Source: Branchiostoma lanceolatum (lineage: Eukaryota; Chordata; Leptocardii; Amphioxiformes; Branchiostomatidae). Taken from it: a DNA stretch of 64,000 bases. The stretch is taken from the NCBI RefSeq assembly GCF_035083965.1, contig NC_089727.1, positions 18,402,769 through 18,466,768 on the forward strand. The letters are read 5' to 3'. Shown piece after piece: positions 20,701-31,300 of this stretch. Both the position numbers and the translations under genes were made by a program. The first letter of the stretch is position 1; each line of letters opens with the position of its first letter. The notes beneath the pieces are model-generated. The model did not search any database and had not been told where the DNA came from. It worked only from the letters and a program-made list of their open reading frames with translations.

Positions 20701-23228
20701 ATCCTAACAACGGTGTAGGCTACTACTCATGTAAGTACCATCCTAACAATGATGTAGGCTACTACTCATGTAAGTAACAATTCCTAACAATGGTGTAGGC
20801 TACTACTCATATAAGTACCATCCTAACAATGATGTAGGCTACTACTCATGTAAGTAACATCCTAACAATGGTGTAGCCGTGTAGGCTACTACTCATGTAA
20901 GTACCATCCTAACAATGATGTAGGCTACTACTCATGTAAGTACCATCCTAACAATTATGTAGGCTATTACTCATGTAAGTACCATCGTCCTAACAATGAT
21001 GTAGGCTACTACTCATGTCATGTAAGTACAGTGATCCTAACAATGGTGTACTGCATGTAAGTACCATCCTAACTACAATGTAGGCTACTACTCATATAAG
21101 TATGAGTACCATCCTAACAACGGTGTAGGCTACTACTCAATATGTAAGTAACATCGATTCCTAACTATGGTGTAGGCTAAGTTACTCATGTAAGTACCGT
21201 CCTAGCAATGGTGTAGGCTACTACTGCAGGTAAGTACTGTCCTAACAGCAATGTAGGTTACTATGTAGTACATAGCTACAAATGTAAAGTGATATGTGTG
21301 TGATCCGTGTAGTGTTGCTTTTGATTCTGCAGGGAGATGTTCCCCTCCGTTAAAGAACCGTGACTTTGTCACTCTAAGATCCTGGCTGGAGACTGGAACA
21401 GAATACATGATCATCAACCATTCTGTCAATCACCAGGTAAGTTACTGTCAATTACAGGGGTTACAATAAAGCTGATTATGCGACTGTCAGTTACTGTTTA
21501 ACTTAAGTTGCTGACGGCTGCATTTCAGTACTGATACTGATAGTAGATGCTAAATTAGCAAATGACATAATGGGTTAGGTAGGTCTTTGTAATTTCTGCT
21601 ACTGACAAAAAAAAGCTGCCCAACATTTGACAACAGGTAAATGTGTAAATGTGTGTGTGTATATTTGTGTGTGAGTGTGTGCATGACTTATGTTATAATA
21701 TTTGTGTGTGAGTCAGTGTCTAGTAAATGTTTGTTTGTGTGAGTGTGTGCATGTGTATATGTTTGCTTGCATGTGTGTGTGTGTGTGTGTGTGTGTACTT
21801 GTGTGCATGTGTCTGTGTGCATGCATGCATGTGTGAACATGCAGCTATAATGACCATGAGTTAAGTACATTATCATTTTTGGCAACCACAGAAAATGTCG
21901 CAAAACAAGGCTAATATATTGGGCATCTCCCTGCTGGCTGTTTGACTGTACATGTATACGTATGTTGACCTTGACTAAAGTACATTGTGGTTTTTGCCCC
22001 CCCCACAGAAAGTGCCACCTAAGAAGGGGTTTGTACGAGGCATCTCCCTGTTGTCGGGATACTTGATACGACCCCTGACCTCCGACAGCTGCCATTTTAC
22101 ATATCTGACACAGATGGACCCTAGAGGTGAGTTTAACGCTCTATTTAGGACAGTTTCATTATTTGTGATTTCACATTGATGTCTTAGTTTACTGTGAGGT
22201 TATGGAGTAAGGGAATAGTGCTGATCTATCTGCATTATAGTCAATCTATGTAAGACATCGGAGCCATATACATGCAGGACTCAACATTCATTTTTGGAAA
22301 TAGGTGTACTGGTCCACCTAAGCTAAAAATTTAGGTGCACGGAAAACAGGTTAACAATGATAGAATAACGTACGTAGTCCACAAGACCTGATCACAAACC
22401 TTTTGGGTCCCTTCATAGGTTTAGTCTGAAAATACTGTATAGCTGAAATTATGAGCAAATGGAATACAACTTATGGTTTTGTAATTTTTCTGTTACTTAA
22501 CTATTATACCTATACAAATATGTAAGGACCTGGTGCACAGTCAAAAATTATGTACACAGCTACTAACTTGGCTTGTTCATATTTCTGCAGGATCCCTGCC
22601 AAAGTGGGTGGTAAACAAAGCAACACAATTCTACGCTCCGAGAGTAAGTTACTTCAGTCTGTTCTTAGCAATGTGTGTGTGTGGGTTTGCATATATGTGT
22701 ATAGTATATTTGTGTGTCACTGTGTGTGTAACTATGTATTTATATATGTGTTGGTGTATAAGTATGTGTGTCTGTTAGTATGTGTGGGTGTATGAACGTG
22801 TTTGCGTGTGTTTCTGCTCAAATATTATTTTCGTAGAGATTTTGTCTCGTAGAAGTTATTGAAGGTTTTTTTCCGGTGTTTAAAGTCCGCAGTCAAAATA
22901 CTGCTGACTACCACAGAAAACACTACAGTAACTGTAAATATTTCAAGATCTAGAGTGAATGTTTTGTACCATCTTGTAGATGATGCAGAAGATCCAGAAA
23001 GCTGCCATGAAGTACCCCGCGTGGAAGTCTCAGCACAAACCATCGTTCAAACCGTGGCTCTACCCGGAACAGATCACCGTCCCCAGGGTCAACTACGACG
23101 ACCTTTCGCCCGTGATCCTCGCGGCCCTCCCAGACTCCAACAGTGACATCATGGAGGAGATGGAAGCTCTCGAAGAAGACTTCAAGGACGAAAACTTCGT
23201 AAAAGATGAAGACACGGAACCAGCATAG
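17751..23228 (+). CDS. STARD10: STARD10-like START-domain phospholipid transfer protein
   Basis: STARD10 (PCTP-like) is a cytosolic lipid carrier that binds phosphatidylcholine and phosphatidylethanolamine in a START fold. Exons: 17751-17918, 19829-19976, 21333-21436, 22009-22126, 22591-22643, 22980-23228. Phases agree and give about 279 residues, against 291 in human as I recall. Segments matching human include [66 protein letters not shown] and [21 protein letters not shown]. The C-terminal tail is acidic ([10 protein letters not shown]), as in human. Exon 2 ends inside the first unit of a splice-donor minisatellite running to about 21260, so several alternative donors are available. Confidence 0.92.
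18180..18700. other. STARD10 intron 1 segment with a G tract and a dispersed-repeat tail
   Basis: A run of 12 G at about 18199-18210. The stretch around 18530-18660 (CCAAATATCATAAAGATC ... AACAAATAAACAAAAC) looks like the end of a dispersed repeat. No exon was found. Confidence 0.35.
19062..19272. mobile_element. MITE, TACTGTA-end family, best-preserved copy
   Basis: The left end TACTGTAAACGCAGAAATG is the inverted match of the right end CATTTCTGCATTTACGGTA. The element is 211 bp, non-coding, and in STARD10 intron 1. TA at both ends is compatible with TA target duplication. Confidence 0.7.
19949..21260 (+). repeat. 39 bp minisatellite made of the STARD10 exon 2 end plus its donor
   Basis: About 30 copies of a 39 bp unit whose parts are GATGTAGGCTACTACTCAT (exon 2 end) and GTAAGTACC (donor). 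The first unit is the real exon 2 edge. Most copies keep the perfect donor TCAT/GTAAGT. Since 39 is divisible by three, the first copies read on in frame as [13 protein letters not shown]. Confidence 0.95.
21640..21835. repeat. TG-rich microsatellite
   Basis: Imperfect (TG)n with GTGTGTGTG runs in STARD10 intron 3. Confidence 0.85.
22660..22815. repeat. TG-rich microsatellite
   Basis: Imperfect (TG)n stretch in STARD10 intron 5, directly after the exon 5 donor. Confidence 0.75.
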
Positions 23229-23389
23229 CCGCTAGTTAACCTAAGTTAGCCTAATTTCTTTTTTCAGAACAATAGTCCTGCCAAGGGCCTTGAAAGCATT
23301 TTAAGAACGATAACAAAAGCAATGAAACGTGTTTAAGTATATCTGACAACTTGGGTCAAGTCTGGCTTGATCTTCCTGTAAGTTTATAT

Positions 23390-23770
23390 CTTCCATATAT
23401 GGAGTTTTTGCCTCTGAGAAACAAGTTATCTTCCATATATGGAGTTCCTGCCTCTGGGTGTGAAGGGTTCCATGTATGGAGTTTTTGCCTCTGAACAACA
23501 AGTTCTTCCATATATGGAGTTTTTGAGAAACAAGGCTTCCATATATGGAGTTTTGATAGAAACAATGCTACCATATATGGAGTTTTGAGAAAAAATGCAT
23601 GTATGGAGTTTTTGAAAGACTACACTTCCATGTATGGAGTTTTGAGAAATACTACTTCTATATATGGAGTTTTGGAAAACAAGGCTTCCATATAAGGAGT
23701 TATGAGAAACAAGCTTCCATATATGGAGCTTTTTTTAGACACAACACTTCCATATATGGAGTTTTTATCT
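23390..23770. repeat. minisatellite carrying CArG boxes
   Basis: Irregular tandem copies of TTCCATATATGGAGTTTT. Seven copies contain CCATATATGG (starting at 23393, 23433, 23508, 23539, 23571, 23717, 23750) and one CCATATAAGG (23688). All eight fit the SRF consensus CC(A/T)6GG. Confidence 0.9.
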
Positions 23771-25199
23771 CTGAAAAACAAGTCTACATGCCAGTGGGAC
23801 CATTAAGGCTGCATCACTGACAGTACATTCCACTGAAACTAGCATGGATATTCCTGGCAAACATATTATACATTCCTACAAACTCTTCTGACTGTGCCCA
23901 TTCCATATGTGGAATCCATGCATGTTAACATTCCCACACATCTGGTTGGAAAAGCCATTCTTCCAGCTACTACAGACTTCCATGGAACATGAGTTTAGTT
24001 TACATGGAAAACAAAAGCTCCATGTGTGTAAGGCCTAAGAAAATTGATGTTGTGTTTCTGATCACAGTCCTGAAAAAATTAGTTTTTTTAGAATTAGTAT
24101 TTTTTTCCAACAAATACAGTTTAGGCCACACCAATTATATTTGTTGATTCTCAGATTTTTTAGAAAAAAAAATTGGAGTGACAGGGAAAAAAAATTGAAT
24201 TTTTTGTGTGTGAATAGTCTGGGGTGATGATAAGGGTTCACATAACATAAAGAATAAGAGGAGAATTATTCCAATTTCAGCTTTGTATGGCTCATTTTAT
24301 GCAATGCACCCCTTTCTTTAATCTAGTACTATAATTTCAGAAACAAAGTTACCTTTTGCCATGTAATTTATGGATCGATATTGAGAAATAGTTTTGATAA
24401 ATGAAAAACTATAACTTATGATAAAATGTGACCCCACTTTTTAGGTATGTGCAGGCCTTTATAATCTATTTTGGTGGCTATTAAGTTTTACAACTGAACA
24501 AGTAGTGAAATCGTGAGTAAAAATTTGTAAATGGGAATTTTTTTCAAAAATGGGAAAAACAGGAGAGGCTATTCCGAGAAGCAAGAAAAAAAATGGTGTG
24601 GCCTTAACAATAGAACACTGAAATGCATCAGTACACTCAGTCTGGTATTTTCAACTTGTTCAGTCATTATTAAAAGATGTACATTGTACAAGGCTTAGCA
24701 CAGTTTTCTGTTGCAACATTGGATTTAGAAGAACATGTTGGAACATGATTCTACAATGTTTTCCTCACTCTGCTTCGGGTTCAGAAAGCAGAAACGCAAC
24801 ATTAAATTCCTACGCCTTAGTTCAATACCAGGACTGTCTCCAGGACTCATTTCTCCGTCCTGGGACTGCTTGTTGGAACGGACAAAAATTTCACCCTGGC
24901 CATAAAAAAAATCATCTTCTGAATCATGACATGAAGTTTTTAAAAGGTAATTTTGCAACTGGTAAAGAATTGATGGCAAAAATCAATTTGGGCTCCCAAA
25001 CAATGAGTGGAATGGGGAAAAAAGTTGAAGCTGGAGACAGCCCTGTTTAATACATTGGTAATACATTGTAATAATGGATAAGGAAAGGGAACTGTTCATG
25101 AGAGGCGTTGAACAGACATTTTGTACTCTATGCAAGGGGTTGTTATGAAGAGACAAGAACAGGTGTGTTCTTTTGTTGGAACGTCAGACGTAAAAAGTG

Positions 25200-25900
25200 T
25201 CCTCATGTTTACTACCACACCTAAACGACCACTTACAGGGCGTTATCGTGTCCTGCTAGAGGGAATTATCACGTGCCAGTATGGGTTTGTAAATTGTAGG
25301 GCATTATCGTGGCCCTCTTTAGGTTTTTATGATAATTATGCCCCCCACTACAGGTTTATAATCGTGATGCCATGCTACAGGTTTGTTAAGAAGGGCGTTA
25401 TCATTAGGGGTTTGTTATGACATGTCACATGTCTTGCTACAGGTTTGTTAGGAAGGGTATTATCATGTCTCTGTAGGTTTGTTAAGAAGGGTATTATCAC
25501 TAGGGGTTTGTTATCATGGACATGTCACATGTCGTGCTACAGGTTTGTTATGAAGGGTATTATCATGTCCCTCTACAGGTTATAAAAGGGCATGGTTATG
25601 GACCACTACATATTTGTATTGTACGGCTTCATTTCATTCCGCTTCAGGTTTATAATGGGAAGGCATCATAATGTATTGCTATAAAAGGTTTTGTGGGAAA
25701 ATTATTATGTTCCACTACAAGTTTATAGTGGAAACTTTAAGGCATTATCAGGTTTATTAGGAAGGGCATTAAATGTTCCACTCTAGGTGTATGATTATTA
25801 TCATGCCTAATGCTAAAGGTTTGTAATAAGATTTAGGCCATTATTTTCTTCCACTACAGGTTTGTGATTCTAGGGCATTATCGTGTGCGTATGTAGTGCT
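25200..25900. repeat. degenerate minisatellite (GGTTTGTTA / GGGCATTATC motifs)
   Basis: CTACAGGTTTGTTA and GGGCATTATCATGT alternate about twelve times with irregular spacing of roughly 40-60 bp. There is no coding sense. Confidence 0.7.
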
Positions 25901-26734
25901 AGGTTTTATGTGTGTTTTTTTCTTGTTTCCTTTTTAAAAAAATCAAAAGTGGTCAATACCTATGAATGGGTACAATCATGAAAGAGCTTTGACAACTTGC
26001 CACTGTTTGGGAACATTGGAATCACTATGGCAATGCTTCAGAGTTTCTCAAATTTAAAGTACTGTATGAAATCATTTTGCCAAATTGAGCCCTGATGTTT
26101 CTATTCCCCATTCACATATAAGCTGTTAGATGTGTTGTAAAAACAGGCTTGTCTCAAAAAGGTTTCTTTGAGTTTGAGGTACAAGAAAAGGGTGTAACAA
26201 AATGGTATGTCTTTTGTTTTTGGAGGACATCTTGCCAAAGGGTTGTTGACTTCATCAACATAGTTTGGACTTTGTTTGGGATACATGAAAAATACTGCAG
26301 TTAGAAGAAGGAGAGACTGAAACTAGTTACCGTGAAATGCGTGAATTGATTTAAGTTCGGAAGAACTTAATTTTGTGGTAGAATGTTGTATTTTAAGTAT
26401 GCGGTTGAAACCCAACAGTAGTGACACATGTTAAGTGTTAAAGCAATGGGAAGACCACCTGCAATGACCTGTTTCTTTTCTTAAACTTTTCGTTCTCGTT
26501 TCCAACTACAAATGGAGAAATTCTGCACAATGTCAGATCTCTGCTATCTAATCAAGTACAGTAGTCTTGACCTTGTAACTAAACACTTATAAGCACAAGT
26601 TCTGTTGAAGCAATATAGCCGGTGTAGAACTTTCTGATTTTGTCTGAAAGCGTAGCTCAGGTAGTTAGATGAGCATGAGGTTATGTGTGAGGAATTCCTT
26701 TGTTGTTTGTGCACACATTTACCTGCCATCCTGG

Positions 26735-27220
26735 GTGTACCCACTAGGTGGTGTACCCACTAGGTTGGGTGTACCCAGTAGTCTGGGTTTGCCCAATATC
26801 CTGGATGTGCCCAGTAGGCTGGGTGTACCCAATATCCTGGGTGTATCCAGTAGCCTGAGTTTGCCCAATATCCTGGGTGTACGTACCCAGTGGCCTGGAT
26901 GTACCCAATATCCTGGGTGTATCCAGTAGCCTGGGTATATCCTGTAGCCTGGGTGTACCCAATGTCCTTGGTGAATCCAGTAGCCTGGGTGTACCCAATA
27001 TCCTGGGTGTATCCAGTAGCCTGGGTTGGCCCATTGAATACCGTGGGTTTTTAAATATCCTGGGTGTATCCAGTATCTTGTGTTTTTCCAGGCCAATATC
27101 CTGGGTGTACCCAATAGCCTGGGTGTACCCAGGCGCTTGGGTGTATCCACTCACTGTAGCCTGGGTGTACCTGATATCCTGGGTATACCCAATAGCCTGG
27201 GTGTACCTGGCATCCAGGTG
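26735..27220. repeat. 18/36 bp minisatellite (CCTGGGTGTACCCA)
   Basis: About 26 copies of an 18 bp half-palindromic unit, CCTGGGTGTACCCAATA/GTA, alternating in two versions so that the real period is near 36 bp. Long open frames on both strands here are by-products of the repeat. Confidence 0.9.
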
Positions 27221-28379
27221 AGAATATCAACAAGGGGAGTGTAGGTATTTATTTCATATGCTGCATGTTTGATGTCAATTATATATTACACCAGCACAAT
27301 AATGTTTGAAAATGTTATGATATTTCCTCATACACCAAAATGACATATAAACATGTATATACAAAAGATATAATATATATTGTGATATAAGCGTTTTGTG
27401 TGTATCGAAATGGGTACATTTTAAGGTACACTTTATAGCCGTATGTGTTAGAAGGTATGGTATCAAAATCTGAGTTTTGTTCTCATGTAACCTATATCCG
27501 TTTTCTTCTCGTTCAAGAATTAAAGAGGTTTCAATTACCTATGGTTGTCTCATATGTTATAAAACAGAATATATGATATGCTGGGGGTAGTACTGTGTAT
27601 GGCAGTTTCTCTGAGCTGCCTTACGCTAGTGACCTTTATTCGTTGCGTTTTTCGGAAAGAGTCGATTGACACCAATCTGACCAAAAAAAGACATGTCTTT
27701 CTGTTAAATGCCAATTTAATAGTTTACCGTTGTCAGTAGTTATGTTATACATGTTATATCCTCTCTCTAGTACTGTTAGTACAAAAATGTATGGCAAATT
27801 TGAAACACCAACCGTCGCGTTGAAAACGATCGCGTTCTTGGAGGGGGTAACTTTTATCCGTTATAACTATCTTGCTACTGATCACCTTTATGTTTTACCT
27901 TTCTTGACTTGAAGACAGTGCTAAAGATATAGATTTGTCCGAGTAAAAAGAAATGACAACAAATGCAGTAGAGATTTAGCAACAAAATGATGTTGTGTTA
28001 GTAGACCGTCACGTGAGTAGTAGTAGGTATACAACGAATAATTATAAAGGTCAACTAGCGTTACACAACTTCTGTCTCAAGCACATTTTGTTTCAATTTT
28101 CTTATTACTTTTCTATTCAGGTTATTTGAAAAGCAGTGCGAGGAAAAACTTAACTTACATGATAAAAGTACATCAGGTCATTTTTGAGAAAGTTATTTTT
28201 AATCTTTAATACGCTAGTCAATTGATATCTCAAAATGAGAAACATGTAAAATAGTTATCAAAAGCAATTTTGACAACTCGAGATTCCATTCAGTATTTGG
28301 AGATTCCGTATATTTGGAGATTCCATCCAGTGTGAAGACCACTGCCTAGGATATGAGTTTGGTGGCGGTCAGCAGCAGA

Positions 28380-31300
28380 TCAGAACTTTCCCGTCATCAT
28401 CGCAACAAACTCTGAAATCGATCAGCAAACACGGGTTATTGCACTTCCTTCGAATTTACATGGCAGAAGTTTGCCCAAAGGTTTCAGAAATGCTTCAATT
28501 CATAAAATATATTCTTCAGAGCCCTATGTTTGCCCAGGCCAATCGAACCCATTGGTGCCCAGGTAAGATAACTGAACGTTTGGGCCCAGATCTAGAGGTG
28601 CCTAAACGGACCCATGACTGCAAGGACGAACCCGTGGGTTTGCAAATGACCCATGAGTAGGGGTGGGTACCGGTACAGAAAATTCAGGTCCAGGTCCAGA
28701 GGGTCAGGTCTAGGTCCGGACTTGTACCTGATTAAAGTAGTATCGCAGTACATGATATTTTGGAGAGCGAGACACAAGTAAAGGTCTCTGTGAGTCCTAC
28801 AAATTATGTTCGAATTGTATGTTAGAATAATGTGATTATTCTCGGTGCACACTAATGTGCACTCGCCGTCTGTTGACTCATCTACATATGATTAACAGCT
28901 ATTTTTAACGTCTTCGAAAAAGGAAACCACGACTCGTTAAATCTGCTTATTTTGTATTAGACCGGTTATGTGTGACCGCCTGCTGGTAGCCAGGTACTGT
29001 GAATTTTCTAATCGGTCCATAGGCCGGTCCACTGATTTTTTTCTGGACCGTTTTTTTTTTTGGACCGGTCCATAAGAAAATACCGCTTTTGTACCGGTAC
29101 GCGGTACCGGTACCCACCCCTACCCATGATCATGAGTACTCCATTAGACCCAGGGCTGTCTGGATGAACCCACGGTTTTGTAAGTAACCCATGAGCACTC
29201 AAACAGATCCATTAGGAACCCATGGGTTTGAAAGTGACCCAAGGTACTCAAACAGACCCACTACTGCCTGAACAAACCCGGGGGTTTGTAAACAACCCAT
29301 GACTACTCAGATGCACGGCTGTGGGTTTGTAAATGACCCAGGAGTAACTCGAACAGACCCAAGTTTTGTATATTTTACAGGCCGTTTAATTTAGTTGAAC
29401 TGAAATTTTGAACACCCTCTTCCATCCCCGGGTACATTATTTTGTCTCACCGTCGAAGTTGATCTGTCCGTCCCCGTCCGTGTCCACCGCCTCGATCATC
29501 TCATCCACGTCATCCAGGGACATCTCATCGTCAAGGTTCTTCATGATGTCACGAAGTTCCTCCGCACTGTAAAACAACAGTTCAGGCTGTACCAACAACG
29601 TACGTATATGTATATATATACGGTAGAGATTGGAATTCAGGAGAATCTGGAATTCTCCTAGCAGAGATTGGAATTCCAGTCTCTGCTAGGAGAATTCCAG
29701 ATTCTCCTGATTTCTCTTCTGTGACATACACATGTCCATAACCATATCCAGTTAGATAGCCGACTCAGTAACCGATGGACATAGCCTCGACCAGGTTCTT
29801 CATGATGTCCCGAAGTATTTCAGCACCAGCTGTATAACAACAGGTCAGGCTGCACGAACAACTTACATAACGGTTACCATAATCTAATCAGGTACCTAAA
29901 CGAACTACCGGATATCGCCTCACCTAGGTTCTTCATGATGTCGCGAAGTTTCTCCGCACTGTAAAACAACAGGTCAGGCTGTACTATCAACATTCATGAC
30001 TATTACTCAGTTGGGTACCTTCCCGTTCGCTTCACTCACTCGGTGGTTTATTCGGTGCTGGTGGAAGGGCCTGTACGCCCCTTTTCCGGAAAGCGAAGGT
30101 AGCTAATCTAAATTCCAGTGATTCGTAGGGAACGCTGTCTCATTCACGTAATTCATAGTGAAATGCCCAAATATTGCGAAAGTGTATTCATTGATCTAAG
30201 CGTAATACTTAAAGGTTCTTCTGAAGTCAGCATACGGCGGTGTCGGAATTACCATCCTGACCCTGTCCCCTTATTTCATGACCCTTTTCTTCATTCGCCA
30301 GGTAAGATCATGTATCAATGATTAACGCACACGAGAAAGCCGTTTGTATAACCAGATGATAAATGATGATAAAACTGTTGCCATGATAAGTGATTATCCC
30401 ACCTGATAAAACCGTTGCCATGATAAGTGATAATCCCACCTGATAAAACCGTTGCCATGATAAGTGATATCCCACCTGATAAAACCGCTGCCATGATAAG
30501 TGATAATCTCACCTGATAAACCCGTTGCCATGATAAGTGATAATCTCACCTGATAAAACCACTGAAATGATAAGTTATAATCCCACCTAATAAAACCATT
30601 GCCATGATAAATGATAATCCCACCTGATAAAACCGTTGCCATGATAAGTGATAATCCCACCTGATAAAACCGTTGCCATGATAAGTGATAATCCCACCTG
30701 ATAAAACCGTTGCCATGATAAGTGATAATCCCACCTGATAAAACCGTTGCCATGATAAGTGATAAACCCATTCCCACCTGATAAAACATTTTGTCGTGAT
30801 AAGTGATAATCCCATTCCCACCTGATAAAACCGCTGCAATGATAAGTGATAATTCAACCTGATAAAACCGTTGCCATCATAATCATAGCTTGCCGTGATA
30901 AGTGATAATCCCACCTGAAAAAACTGCTGCCATGATAAGTGATAATCTGACCTGATAAAACCGTTGCCATGATAAGTAATAAGTGATAATCCCCGCACCT
31001 GATAAATCCGTTGCCGTCCTTGTCGAAGACCCTGAAGGCCTCGGCGATCTCCTGCTCGCTGCTGTGGGATTCCATTTGCTCAACCATCATGTCCAGGAAC
31101 TCCGGGAAGTCGATCTTGAACTTTCCTGGAACGCACACGCAAAGTTAGAGTGTCTTAGAAGTCCATGTAGGCCTTTCTTCAAGAAACACAAGCTTAGAAT
31201 TCAATCTTGGGTCTTCTTGAACAAAATCCTTAATTGTTCATTAGGGTTCCATGGATCCAATAACGCAAGGAGTTTTCAATCAGGTTGAAACCTCCTTTAA

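Larger units (their letters stand above)
23229..28379. other. STARD10 3' flank / intergenic, minisatellite-rich
   Basis: No convincing exon was found. From left to right: a CArG-bearing minisatellite, an AT-rich stretch with many A/T runs (24050-24620), a degenerate minisatellite (25200-25900), a CCTGGGTGTACCCA minisatellite (26735-27220), then AT-rich DNA up to the EF-hand gene's last exon. A TTTATT at about 27635-27640 could be the EF-hand gene's polyadenylation signal on the minus strand. Confidence 0.55.

Noticed and set aside
19949-21260. CRISPR-like array of regular repeats
   Set aside because: Direct tandem repeats with no unique spacers; clearly a minisatellite in a eukaryotic intron.
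24725-25050. Frames of 84-101 residues on opposite strands
   Set aside because: No splice sites in phase, no recognisable domain, and both frames overlap each other; left as intergenic.
26719-27230. Several overlapping open frames on both strands rich in GYTQ / LGVP repeats
   Set aside because: They follow from an 18 bp minisatellite whose unit length is a multiple of three; no gene context.
30394-30998. Minus-strand frames with repeated [12 protein letters not shown]
   Set aside because: They read through the EF-hand exon 4 donor array; the first part is the real exon, the rest is intron repeat.
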